Assembly: GCA_039545355.1 (NCBI GenBank)
Contig: BCJJ01000008.1
Coordinates: 248,001 to 312,000, forward strand
Origin: Trichosporon coremiiforme
Taxonomy: Eukaryota; Basidiomycota; Tremellomycetes; Trichosporonales; Trichosporonaceae
Length of the DNA: 64,000 nt
Direction: 5' to 3'
Every line of letters starts with the position of its first letter. Position 1 is the stretch's first letter. The notes beneath the pieces were generated by a model that was given only the letters and a program-made list of their open reading frames with translations, made no database searches and had not been told where the DNA came from. Of the stretch, positions 32,006 to 42,965 are shown piece after piece. The position numbers and the translations under genes were made by a program.

Positions 32006-33613
32006 ATGGCATCAGCTTCAGTGCGTCCGGCGCGCACGCCCGCGACGTTGTCTGCGACATCGATCGCGTCCCGTACATCCGCCTCCGTCGCGCCGTCGGT
32101 GCCCACGCCCCCGGCCGGATCGACAACCTCTCTGCCAATCCCCGTCTCGCGCGCCTCGGTTGCGTCGACAGGCGAGGACATTGAGCTCTCCGCCTTGCCC
32201 GCGCGAGCAGAGCCAATCGTCGCCGTCGAAGACGTGCAGGCGCCGACACGATCGTAAGTTGTTCCGGCAAGCTGAGTGGCGCCGCGCGCGTAGCTAACCT
32301 CCAGTCGACAACTGGCGATCTCCATTGCCTCGTTCTTCGTCGTCTTCACGTCGTGCGGCATGCTCTTCTCCTTCGGCGTGTACCAGGAGATCTACCAGGC
32401 CATGTCACTCGAGCCCAACACGCCCTTCACTGGCGCCTCGGCCGCCGCGATCGACATCATCGGCACATTGACAGCGACGTTCCAAACGATGGGTGCTCCA
32501 GTCACGACGGCGTTCATTCGTCGGTACTCCCCCCGCGTCGCAATCTTCACGAGCGCCGTGCTCTTCATCACCTCGAGCCTGCTGGCGAGCTACTCGCAGC
32601 AGCTGTGGCAGTTCGTCCTCTCCCAGGGCGTGCTGATGGGCATCGCGACGTGCTTCGCGTACATGACGCCGTGCACTGTAGCGCCGACATGGTTTGGCGC
32701 GCGGCGCGGCCTGGCCATGGGCCTGATTCTGAGCGGAACAGGGATCGGGGGGCTAGTATGGGCGCCGGCGATCCAGGCGCTGAACGCCAGTCTCGGGTTC
32801 AGGAACACGCTCCGCGTCTCTGGGGCCATCACGACGGGCCTCATCGTCGCGTCGGGGTTCATCATTGACTGGGACCCGGTCAGCAAGGCCCGGCACGCAG
32901 CGGAGAAGGAGCGCGACAGGGCCATGAACGCGGAACGCAAGGCGCAGGGTCTGCCGAAGCGGCATAAACGCATTGTGCCCCTCGTGTCTTGGCGGACGGC
33001 GCGGAGCGGGCGGTTCTGCGCCCAGCTCCTCAGCGCCATGCTCCAGGCCGCGGCTTACTACACGCCAGTCTTCTTCTTCTCGGCATACGCGCGTACACTG
33101 GGCTACTCGGCGCGAGAGGGGGCGAACTTCATCGCGGTCAACAACGCGTGCAACGCCATCGGCAAGATCCTCCTCGGCCTCGCTGCGGACAGGTTCGGGA
33201 GGGTCAACATGCTCCTCCTGTCCACGGCCATCAGCGCCGTGTGCAGCTTTGCGCTGTGGCTGCCGTCGACGCTGAGTCCGAGCCTGGCGGCCGGCCAGGG
33301 CCTGTTCGTGACGTATGCGATCCTGTACGGCTGCTTCGCGTCCGCGTACGTGTCGCTCTTCCCGACGTGTCTCGTGGAACTGTTTGGGCCGCAGAATTTC
33401 GCCTCGGTCAATGGCGTGCTGTACGCTGTGCGCGGGATTGGGTCTTTGTTCGGCACGCCCAGCGCCGGCGCGCTCGTCGATCATACCCAGACGACACCGT
33501 TTGGATACCACAACATGGCCATCATGGTCGCTGCGCTCCTTGCGGCGAGCTCGGTTTCCCTCATCTGGGTCAAGATTGAGTGTCGCAAGAGCCCGATGCC
33601 TGGCCCGCTATAG
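32006..33613 (+). CDS. MFS transporter, monocarboxylate-porter (MCT/SLC16) type
   Basis: Twelve-span plasma-membrane transporter of the major facilitator superfamily. Exons 32006-32253 and 32305-33613 (51-nt intron) give 518 residues. The N-terminal ~80 residues are a cytosolic Ser/Thr/Pro/Ala-rich tail. The core starts with a helix over SIASFFVVFTSCGMLFSFGV followed by YQEIYQ, typical of fungal MCT-like proteins. Loop motifs include WFGARRGLAMGLILSGTGIG and, in the second half, GLAADRFGRVNMLLLST. The central cytosolic loop is basic (KERDRAMNAERKAQGLPKRH). Substrate cannot be predicted; riboflavin and monocarboxylates are known for relatives. Convergent with the thioesterase gene. Confidence 0.9.
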
Positions 33614-33794
33614 ATTTATGCATCTTCATTAGAACATTCGACGGCTAAGTGACAACAAGTGGCAAACAAGAGGGTGAATCTATGCATTGGTATGTGATTA
33701 TGTCCTATTGGAACTGATGCTATTAATCTGGATCGATAGTGGACTGCTGAGTATCCTGTCGCTATCCGCTTCTGCTTTTGCTCGCTGCGCTCGC

Positions 33795-34982
33795 TCAGAG
33801 ACCAGGCATGTACGAAGCGCCAACGGACGCAATATCGTCGTTGGCCTCCTCCATCTTGTCCGCGACGGCCTGGGCCCACGCCGTCGTGCCATCGGGTCCG
33901 AGACCGACATCGAGGCCGAGCTTGTCAGCGAGCGGGTGCTCCTTCCACTTTCCGCGCACGAAGGGGATACCGTTGTCCTTCTGGAGGAGGATGCGCATGG
34001 CCTCCTCGCGCATCTCGGGGTCGGGCGAGTGGAAGCCGGTGAAGAGCGCGATGCGGGGCGGGATCGTGACGCGCCCCTGCTTGAAGCAGTAGTCTGTGAT
34101 GGCGACGCAGCAGATGACGCCACCGTCGGGGCGCGGGTCGCGCACACGCGCCTTGACCTTCTTCAGCACCTCGGACGCAGAGCGCACCATCGCCTCGGCC
34201 TTCTCGCCGGCAGCGGCCGCGCCGTTAACGGGGACGCCAGAGGCGGGGGAGTCGGTTCCGCTCGGAGGCGCACTGAAGGTCGGCACGGGGGGGTTGGGGC
34301 GGCCCTGCTTCGTCTTGTGCACCACCTTCTTGCCCTTCGGGTAGATGATGAACTCGGTCACGAGGTGCATCCACTTGTCACCCCAGCCGGCCAGGCGCGT
34401 CTCCATCGTGTACTCGGTGCCCATGGGGATCTCCTTGAGGTACAGCCAGTGGGAGCCGCCGAGGGCCATGAAGCCGCCCGTGACAAAGGCGGGCGCAAAG
34501 GCGTCGATGGCGAAAGCCATCTTGTTCTGGTCCGAGTTCTTGGCGTAGGCAGAATTCGAGAGGTGCATGTTGTAGTCGCAGTCGTCGGCGAGGGCGCGGC
34601 GCGTCGTGCGCACACGCAGACCCGTGATGCCGCCCTGCGCGTCGAGCTCACGCAGCCACTTCTTCCAGTACGCGCGCTTGCCCATGACCTTGCTCTGGAT
34701 GAAGGCGTGCAGCGGGTGCGCCCAGACGCGGATGTGCCACATGAACGGGAGCGAGTTGGTGTGCAGCAGCAGGACAAGCAGGAAGATCACCTTGACTGAC
34801 CGTCAGCGTAGCTCTCGGGGCGTTGGCGTGCACACAGCACGGCTGAGTCACTCACGCCACTTCGGGACCCAAGGGAGGAGCGGGGTCGCGTTCGCGCCGC
34901 GCGCCTGGACGCGGGCAACGAGCTGCCTCGCAGAGTTTGCGATCATTATCGGGACCTGCTCGAAGTCAATCGTTGCGTTCAT
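33795..34982 (-). CDS. THEM6-type hotdog-fold thioesterase-like protein
   Basis: Exons 34982-34856 and 34795-33795 (60-nt intron) give 375 residues. A hydrophobic segment around LKVIFLLVLLLHTNSLPF (residues 43-60) suggests membrane anchoring, as in THEM6. The hotdog part starts with the conserved block RALADDCDYNMHLSNSAYAK followed by NSDQNKMAF, then GSHWLYLKEIPMGTEYTMETR and HLVTEFIIYPKG. These correspond to the D-x-N-x-H-M-N-N-x-x-Y pattern of 4HBT-like proteins. The Pro/Ser/Ala-rich insert around residues 190-230 is probably a loop. Acyl-CoA or acyl-ACP thioesterase activity is inferred from the fold; relatives are poorly characterised. Start context CACCATGAAC is strong. Confidence 0.82.
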
Positions 34983-36825
34983 GGTGGTGTCGATCGTCGA
35001 TAAGAGAGGGTCGGCGTCAGCTCACGTCTCTCTGTATATATCGCGGCAGGCCAGACTGGCCAGACCATACGCTCCCTCGCATCGGCGGTGGCGCCGGGGC
35101 TGGCCGCAAGGCAAAACTTACCTGTCCTCGGTGGTTCGTTGGACGTCGATGCCAATGACGTTGTCAGAGATAGGAGCGCGGGGAACGGACTCGCTGGCGG
35201 TCACTGGCGGCCGTCGGTCAAAATCGTTGGGGCAAGGATCTGCAGCTTGCAGCGGCCGTAGGGGTCTGAGCTCGTCGATACGACGGACGGGCGGACGGCG
35301 GTACGGGCGGTCGTGCGGGGGTGTGACACTGGCGGGGGAGGCGAGAGTGGGATGCCAGGGCGACAGTCTGGGGCAGGTCAATCAGCGAGCTGATAGATGG
35401 TGCCGGTAGAACAGGTGAGGGCTAGGCCTGGTGCAAGGAGCAAGGGGGAGGAGAGCGAGAGGAAAGCGGGGGAGGGCAACAACAAGGACCAAGTTTTATA
35501 GATCGGCGGCCGCTGATAGATTGCGCCTGGCTATGGCTAGGTACCACGCATGTCGGCGGGTCGATTCAGGCCCCGCGTACCCCTGCGGTCCTGGGCCGGT
35601 TATGGCGTCGACGTTTGTCCAGAGATCGCGCCTGGCTTGGTAAGGCTTGTCTCCTGGCTGGGCTTATTGGGCGTCGGCTTACCCTGCATGTGAATGCTGC
35701 TGCTCCACTGTGCACCTATCATGCATGGAATGCATCTCGGCGGGCGGGCGTCACCTGGACAGACGTTGCCCGGGTCGCATGGACGCACCGTGTGTCGCTT
35801 GTTGCCGGCTCCATCGCGCTTCCATAGTCTAGCTGGCCCCACCCCGTCGTGCCCCGTCGTGCCCGTCAGTCCATTACCGCTAACTTTTTTCCACCGCGTA
35901 CCGAAGGGCCGGTTACGCGGTTACGTGCATTCCATACCCTACGGTGGCAAAATTCCTCTTGATCCTCTCTTCAGCCAGCCAGGCTCCACCAAATCACCGG
36001 CCCGGCCGTCACCCCGCGGCACCTTCGACACGTGCAAACCATACATCCCTTATCACCAAGCGCCGTCCGTTGTCCTCTTGAGCCCAGGTTCCCGTCAGGC
36101 AATTGCCAGTCGCCGGCCCGGGATGCATAAATCCCATTACACGATTACACTAGGGCACTTCTCCGATGGGTCCTGCCCTTCGGTCTGCCAAGCTCGTGGG
36201 GCACACACACACGGAGATTAGATAGCGCTCTGCCACGCACACGACTGACTCTGATGCAATCAAACACAGTCGGAGTTCGCCGTCGCCAACGTGTTACGCT
36301 GGAACCGGGACACACCGTGTCAGGTACCGTTGCGGGCGTGAAAGAACGAAACCTTGTGTTTTCCTTCATCTTCTCTCAGTCACCAAGTTGCTGCAGTCAC
36401 CCGACTCCTGTCAATGTCTCCTTTTCGGCTTCATGCAATCGTTACCCAGTCAACACAGAAAACAGGTGGTGGTTCCGTCGTGGTTCCGCACACGACCGGA
36501 TCTAGTCCACTCCGATCAACGTGGAATCGTGCTAGCCAGAGTTAGCTAGCCATTCATAGTGTGATCCACGCCCGTCCCAGGCGTCGGGGCGCCTCGTCGC
36601 TGAGGCGAGGGCCGGAAACCCGATCCCATTGTCCTCGGCAGCGCTAAGCATGCATCGGCATCGAGCTGAGAACAAAGGGCCCTCCTCACGATCAGGTGAT
36701 GGGAGCAATTGGCGGAGATGGCCTCAACTCCGCCCAACGTCAGAGTGGAGGTCCACCGCGCTCTGCACACTCTGAACAATAAGTGATGCAGACCGTCATC
36801 TCTGCTCACCACCACACCATCGACC
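34983..36825. other. Divergent intergenic region (thioesterase / RAM1), 1.8 kb
   Basis: No gene is supported. The open frame at 35118-35381 (minus) is Pro/Arg-rich and ends at a GTAAGT-like donor, but no acceptor joins it in frame to the thioesterase. TATATAT at 35035-35041 is 53 bp upstream of the thioesterase ATG. The rest shows no recognisable element. Confidence 0.5.
35035..35041 (-). promoter_or_regulatory. Putative TATA box of the thioesterase gene
   Basis: TATATAT lies 53 bp upstream of the ATG at 34982 on the minus strand, in otherwise GC-rich DNA. Confidence 0.4.
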
Positions 36826-38547
36826 ATGCCGAGCGCATACCCCTCCGTCCTCACCTTGCCGCGGGTCCCCCTCCCCTCGAACGGGGTGTATACGGACACC
36901 CTGCTCGAGCAGCGGGACACGGAGGACCGGCTCTCCGACGTGCTGTCCGACGTAGCGCCGGCGCTCGTCCCGCGCGAACCCGCGACGGCGGGCGGCACCA
37001 CCACCCTCCGCAAGGCGGAGCACGCCCTCTTCCTGCACAGCATGTTCTACCGTCTCCCAGCACCCTATGTGTCGCTGGACGCATCAAAGCCGTGGCTCAT
37101 GTACTGGACCGTCCATAGCCTGGATCTGATGGGCATAGGTCTCGATCCCGGGACGACAGAGCGGTAAGCTTCATTCGCCCCTCTCTATCCTTTATTGTTC
37201 TCCGCTGACTGCACAAGTGCTGTCCAGACTCTGCTCAAGTTCGAGTCACCGACGGGAGGCTTCGGCGGCGGTCCGGGGAACACGCACCTTCCCCATCTCC
37301 TGCCCAACTACGCTGCCATCTGCTCTCTCGCGATCGTGGGCTCGGAGCGCAGCGGCTGGCCCCAGCTCGCCCAATCGAGGCAGGGTATGTACGACTTCTT
37401 CATGCGCATGAAGCGCCCCGATGGAGGGTTCCATGTCTGCGCTGGGGGCGAGATCGACGTGAGGTGAGTGCACGCAACGGTGACGGGACACCCAGAGCTA
37501 GCGTATGGCGACCTAGCTGACGTCCAGGGGAACGTACTGCCTCCTTGTAGTCGCCACGCTCCTCGACCTCCTGACGCCTGAGCTCCTGCGCGGCGTCGAC
37601 CGCGCCCTGGCCGCGTGCCAGACGTACGAGGGCGGCTTCGCAGCCAGCGCCTTCGCCTTTGGCATCGACACGCCCGACGCCGACGCGCCCCGCGCAGCCC
37701 TGGCAGAAGCTCATGGAGGGTACACCTCGTGCGCGCTGAACTCGCACTTCCTCCTCTCCTCCGTCCTTCCCCCCGATGGACCCGTCTCGCTGCCGAGCGA
37801 CTATCCCCGGCCGATCGACGCCGAGTCAGCCCTGCGGTGGAGCGTCATGATGCAGGGCGAGGCGGGGGAGGTCGGCGGTTTCCGCGGCCGCACGAACAAG
37901 CTCGTGGACGGGTGTTACGGGTGGTGGGTCGGCGGGGGCGTGCCCGTGGTCGAGGAACTGGCGAGGCGGCAGAGGGAGAAAGACGCCGAGCCCGAGTCAC
38001 GCATCGCCATCCTCGACGATGACGGGGACGGGGAGTGGGCCGACGAGCCGGGGATGCAGGCGCTGTTCAACCGGGGTGAGTTGCGCGCTTTTTGACCAAA
38101 GCTGACATTCCAGTCGCGCTGCAGGAGTACGTCCTCCTCGCGGCTCAGCGCGAGCCTGGCCCCGAACCCGCCGGCGGCCTTAGAGATAAGCCAGGCAAGC
38201 GGCCAGACCTGTACCACACCTGCAACAATCTGTCTGGTCTCTCGGTCGCGCAGCACCAGATGCGCCATGATGCCGCTGCCGTCCAGGCGGCAAGGGGCGC
38301 TTTCGACATCTCTGCGGGTTTCCCGGCCGTCAAGCCTACGACGCCGGAGGGAGGGTGGAGCAGTGAAGAGGAGCGGCAGAGGGTGCGCCGCGAGGTGTTT
38401 GCGAATGTCCTTGGATGGGTTGAGGATAAGAGCAACGAGCTCGTCGTCGGCGGACAGGAGAGCAGGGTCGGCGTCACAACGCCCGTGTTCAACGTGAGCC
38501 AAGCCAAACTTCGGCCGTTCATAAAATACTTCTACGGGCAGAAGTGA
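36826..38547 (+). CDS. RAM1: Protein farnesyltransferase subunit beta
   Basis: Catalytic subunit that transfers farnesyl to the Cys of CaaX proteins such as Ras and mating pheromones. Four exons (36826-37163, 37218-37463, 37528-38075, 38114-38547) give 521 residues. The prenyltransferase alpha-alpha barrel repeats are visible: GGFGGGPGNTHLPHLLPNYA, then RPDGGFHVCAGGEIDVRGTY, CQTYEGGFAAS, HGGYTSCAL, GGFRGRTNKLVDGCYGWWVGG and GLRDKPGKRPDLYHTCNNLS followed by GLSVAQH. Zinc ligands fit the D-x-C of DGCYGWWVG and the His of YHTC. The GLRDKPGK..DLYHTC block distinguishes FTase from GGTase-I. Intron 1 ends in AAG instead of CAG. An insert (DTPDADAPRAALAEA) makes it somewhat longer than average. Confidence 0.93.
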
Positions 38548-38951
38548 GCGACAGCGGGGAGGACGTGACGAGAGGACCGGATGAGAAGCACTGTGTATAG
38601 TCGATGAAAATCCCTGTAGTATATGCATCGCGTAAGAATAGCTCAGAGTGCCGCAGACAGTGATCACAACAAGTGTTCACATGGCATACGGGCCGATTTA
38701 TTTTTTTAATATTTTCAGTTTTCAGTTATAGACTATCGTACTTCCATCAAGAAAAAAAGTTGGAAGCGTCCTAATGTTCAAGAAGCGAACGGGGACGAGG
38801 CGAGGCGGAGCGAGAACGAGCAGCGCGGGGCGCTACGTTTTAGATTGTTTTCAGGGTGGTTTTTCGGGATAGGTAGGTCTAGTCGAGATGGCGACTGATT
38901 CTTGGCGAGATAGGAGTGATGAAGGGTGGTGTAGGGGAGGTGAACTTGTGC
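38548..38951. other. Convergent 3' flanks with T-rich stretch
   Basis: 404 bp between convergent stops. An A/T-rich run around 38698-38760 (TTTATTTTTTTAATATTTTC) is likely 3'-UTR or polyadenylation sequence for one or both genes. Confidence 0.5.
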
Positions 38952-40586
38952 TCAAGAGGCGGAGTCGTAGCCGCTCCAGTTGTGGCGCACACCGGTGGTG
39001 TAGAAGGGGGTGCCACCGATGAGAGTCGTAGCCAAGCGCATGACGGGGCGCTGAGCAGGCTGAGCGGGCTGGGCAGTGGCAGGGCGCGCGGGGAGGCGAC
39101 GGTTGCTGGGACCAGCGACACCGTCACAGCCAGCGGTGTTGGTCATGGTGCGGGTCGCAGTGGCGACCATGGTCTGGGCCGGACGGCGGTCCCCAATGGT
39201 GCCGAAGGGACTGCAAACGGACTGGGCGGGGCGAGTACCAATGGCGCCGTAGGGACAAACAGACGGCACAGTGGGGCGGGTGCCAATGGCACCGAACGAG
39301 CTAATCGACGACTCGGAGCCAGAGCTGAGCGAGCGGCCGCGGAAGTTCCAGTAGGTCCAGCTGGAACCGCTGCCAATGCGGCGCACGCGGCGGTTCTGTC
39401 GCTTCAGCCAGCGTTTGAGCCCGCATGCGCGAGCGTTCTCGACGATCCACTGCTCGAGAGCAGCAACGTCCCAGTGCGAGAGCATGTAGACCAGACCGTC
39501 GTCATCGCGGAGAAGACGGTGCTGCTTGGTCGCGGGGAAGGGGGTGAGGGAGTTGAACTCGCGCGCATGAGTCGTGATGGCTGCGCGGGTGCCCAGACCA
39601 GAGTTGCTGCCGTTCGAGCTGGTAGAGCTGGCCGAGTTGGCGCGCTGGCGGAAAGGGCTAGGACCAGGCAGGTCGCCGGGAGAGTTGTAGGAGTTCTGGA
39701 GAGCAAAGTAGGTGCGGTGCGCCGACTCGAGCCTACCGAGGGCCCGCCACGCCACCTCGTCCAGGTGCTCGTTGGGGCAGACCTGGACGCCGGTGGAGGA
39801 AATGGTTGACACCCAGTGCGCGTCAGGGTGGGCAGGGGAAGTGGGCTGGAAGCGGGGAGCAGACGTGAAATGCACGCGCAGGGGGCGGAGCTGCATGACC
39901 TTGGAAGCGGGGCGGAGAGGGAGTGGGTCGGCAGCGGCTCGCGCTTTGCACTTCCCAAAGTCGGGGTGGGGAGGGAGAGAGTCCGAAGGGCCACGCTGGG
40001 ACAAGGAACCAGGACAAGACGAGTCCGAGGGGCCGGACGAGGGGTTGAAGTCCTTCGGTGCGGTAGCGTGGCGACCAGGGGAGTTGTTAGGCGTCTGGGG
40101 TTCGGGCGAAGGAGTGGGCGAAGGCGACCCGCCGCCACCGCTCATGCGCGACAGGCAGAAGTTGTTGTACGGCCACACAGTCCTGCCGTCGAGCTTGGTG
40201 TCGGCGCCGATCCAGCGCTTGTGCTGGCCGTTGACGTGATCCCTCTGGCCCGGTGCAAAGACCGTGTTGGAAGGGAAAGGGCTCGGCGCAAAGGGCGTGA
40301 TAACGGAGGAGTTGTAGATGTAGCGCGTGGAGGGCTCGCGGGTGGCAAGGACCTCGGCGGAGACGGTGGGATACTCCGAAGTAGGAAGGTGGGAGCGAGG
40401 AGAACCGATGGGGCCGTAGCGACCAGCGGGGGCAGGGTCGGTGGCAAGCCACTCAACGACTTTGTAGAGGGCACGCGAGTGGTCCTGAGCCTGGGCACGA
40501 TGTGCGTCGCCCCGGGCAGAGAGGGAGACTGCCCACGCAGGGCGGGAGGAACGAGGAGTGGAGTTCCAGTCGACCGGCCCCGACAT
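38952..40586 (-). CDS. Unknown 544-residue protein with GAIGTRP repeats
   Basis: Intronless frame with a real ATG (CTCACAATGTCGGGG context), codon use like that of the neighbours, and no recognised domain. Residues 1 to about 150 include LYKVVEWLATDPAPAG and RDHVNGQHKRWIGADTKL. The middle is Pro/Ser-rich and disordered. A likely folded part is near 245-300 (HWVSTISSTGVQVCPNEHLD..VAWRALGRLESAHRTYFAL) and another near 360-420 (YMLSHWDVAALEQWIVENAR, KRWLKRQNRRVRRIG). Then come three repeats of about 15 residues around FGAIGTRP, YGAIGTRP and FGTIGDRRP. No signal peptide or membrane span. Function unknown. Confidence 0.75.
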   Translation of the reverse strand: MSGPVDWNSTPRSSRPAWAVSLSARGDAHRAQAQDHSRALYKVVEWLATDPAPAGRYGPIGSPRSHLPTSEYPTVSAEVLATREPSTRYIYNSSVITPFAPSPFPSNTVFAPGQRDHVNGQHKRWIGADTKLDGRTVWPYNNFCLSRMSGGGGSPSPTPSPEPQTPNNSPGRHATAPKDFNPSSGPSDSSCPGSLSQRGPSDSLPPHPDFGKCKARAAADPLPLRPASKVMQLRPLRVHFTSAPRFQPTSPAHPDAHWVSTISSTGVQVCPNEHLDEVAWRALGRLESAHRTYFALQNSYNSPGDLPGPSPFRQRANSASSTSSNGSNSGLGTRAAITTHAREFNSLTPFPATKQHRLLRDDDGLVYMLSHWDVAALEQWIVENARACGLKRWLKRQNRRVRRIGSGSSWTYWNFRGRSLSSGSESSISSFGAIGTRPTVPSVCPYGAIGTRPAQSVCSPFGTIGDRRPAQTMVATATRTMTNTAGCDGVAGPSNRRLPARPATAQPAQPAQRPVMRLATTLIGGTPFYTTGVRHNWSGYDSAS

Positions 40587-42965
40587 TGTGAGAGCAAGCT
40601 GGAGGATAAGTTACGAAGAGGGAGGTGAACACGAGGTTAGTAGGAGAGGACAGATTACGAAGGGCCCGCCCGGTACAAGACGAGTGGTGAGGGAAGGGGA
40701 ACTCTGCGCAAGTTGAGAACTCTAGCAGTGGGGAGAGGGGGAGAAGTTGTGGGTTAGGAAACGAGCACATCCTCATTTCTGTTGGGCTTATATCTCTTGT
40801 CGCCACTGCTCAACGCTGGCAGAGAGTGCAGCGCAGCAGCTGAGGACGCAGCTAGCTCACTGCTCATGCTGCCAAGCACGCACCTGGACAGCCGGGGCAG
40901 CAGCAAACTCTCACGCCAACACCTCAGCAGCATCGTGTCATTGGCCAGGTCACCTCTAGTCCGTAGGTGCAGGTCCGCAGAGGATCTCGTCCCACAGCGC
41001 CGAGGAGCGTGAGGAGCGCGAGGAGGATTGGTAGCCGATTAGACGGACATATACACTCTAAAAGTAAAGTCAGTCGCCGACTCGGCTCCGTACAGTCGTA
41101 TGTCGTATTCAGCAGTAGCCGAACATAGCCGTTAGTCCACATAGAAAGAGGGCTTGTTAGTCACCAGTGGCGCACTAAAGAACCTGCGTGACCTCAACCC
41201 TTCGAAGAAACGTGTGGGACGAGTGGGTGCATCCGTACGAGTCGCGTGCGCACAGGTTCTGGCGTGATTTTGGGGTTCCCGCTTAAGGCTTATGGGCATT
41301 TGAGTGTGGCTTTTCGACTTTGGGTCAACGCCCGGTCGTGTGAGGTCGATCGACGGCCCTAAGGCTTCGTTACTCTTGTGTTAATGGTGCTCCTCCGTGC
41401 GTCGTAAGGATGTAGCTCTGAGAGTCGGGCGTGAACGGTCATCGAGAAATGACCGTTGGTTAGCAGAGACCATGTTCTCCACTTACTGTAAATACAAGAG
41501 GAAACCTTCTGGAGTTGACAGTGCCGTTGCCTGTTGCCACCCGTCGCTGAACGCAGCTGCCAAGCTCGCCGTAGCCCCAGTCTATCTGCATCGTTTCCCA
41601 AAATGCAGAGCGTTGGTGCAACTCATACAGGCAGGTACGCTCCCAAGCCAGCCTTTACCATTGTACGGACGAGGGTGAAGGTACTCCGCATGGCCCCATG
41701 GAGCCATGGAGCGCATGGCGAGCGGCGCAACAGAGGCACTGGTGGTGACAATGGCCTCGACCTCGGGCCTCGGCCTCCTGCGACACTACTCGCAGAGCCC
41801 TTTACCACTAGCACAGAGATAGTGCTTACTGCCCTACTCCTGCTCTCCCACCGCTGTCCTGCCGTCATTCAGGCAAGCGCTGCACCGCACCCTGCAAAGG
41901 TGTGAGCAAGCGCCGGGGACTGAGCTGAGCATTTATGTCCGTGCATGTTTGGTGACCAGTGACGGCGGGCGGCGTTTGGATCGCGCAGAACCCACTCGTG
42001 GTAGCGTCCTTGCCACTAATGAGTTCTGCCAGATTCGTTACCACAATGGTGGATCAGGTTCTGGCAAATCCATGGCCAGCACTTGCTTTCTACGCAAGCG
42101 TTGGGGAGTGCAGCAGCTGGCAGCGGCAGAAGGTCGCAGACAAGTAGAGACGGGCAGCCTGTGGTGCAGTGGCACGACCGTGCCAGAGTGAGCAGCCGCG
42201 CTGGCGTCAACTCAGCGCTATGGTGAAACACTTGCGCAGGCTGCGGTGAGCTGAGCCCTGCGGCCGCCTGAGGGTATGGTCACAATGATCTCTGGCCCCA
42301 GAGCCCAGCAGCACATCGTCACGAAACGAAAATCGCGCACAGAGATAAGCAATCTGCAGTTTAGCATTCAGCAGTTCAGCATGCTTGGCGAGCGGCAGTT
42401 GTGTTAGCGGCGGTTCCCCGGAGTTGGGCTCCGGTTGCAGCCCCGCACGCAATCGACACGCAGCGGGGCACGTCGCAAGACGAGATCGCGCACCGTTATG
42501 AGATGGGTAAGTGCCAGGTGAACTGTGCGCACGTTTTTGGAAGCCATGATCAGTCTAACGTCTGACAGCCGTGATGTGGACGCTGTTGTGAGTCATCGCA
42601 ATGTTGCTCCGCACTAGTCGATGAGACATCATCTCGTGCCGTATAGTTTCATAACTCTCGAAGTCAGCCAGCAGAGGCACTTTGCTGTGACCCGGACTCT
42701 GAGGATGTCTGCTGTCAACACTTGAAGGACGCCCTCTCCGCGTAGGCCATACCTCATCCCTTGCCCCATCCAGTATCGCCTCTTGCTTCGTGCACCGCTA
42801 GCGCGATACAAAAGGTGTGCATGATTGTGCGCTCGCCGTCAAGGCAGAGTACACTACGTCGTGATGAATGTCCAAAATGCGTCTACGTCTTGGCTTGTAC
42901 ATGGTGTCGAGATGTGGTTAATGCTGATGTGCCCTCGCAAGGGTTGATGACGGTGTACGGAAGGC
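40587..42965. other. Gene-poor region (2.4 kb)
   Basis: No gene is supported on either strand. The left 250 bases are upstream of the 544-aa protein gene. A perfect 9-bp inverted repeat with a 6-nt loop is at 41434-41457. Open frames such as those at 41534-41905 and 42207-42452 lack splice-linked partners and recognisable motifs. Confidence 0.5.
41434..41457. repeat. Perfect inverted repeat, 9-bp arms
   Basis: Arms AACGGTCAT and ATGACCGTT with a CGAGAA loop. It could be a binding site for a dimeric factor or an RNA hairpin; no terminator-like T run follows. Confidence 0.6.

Noticed and set aside
33687..34799. Long plus-strand open frame opposite the thioesterase gene
   Set aside because: Shadow of the real minus-strand gene; the composition is Arg/Leu/Val-rich with no motif, and the thioesterase has a hotdog signature and a splice-consistent start.
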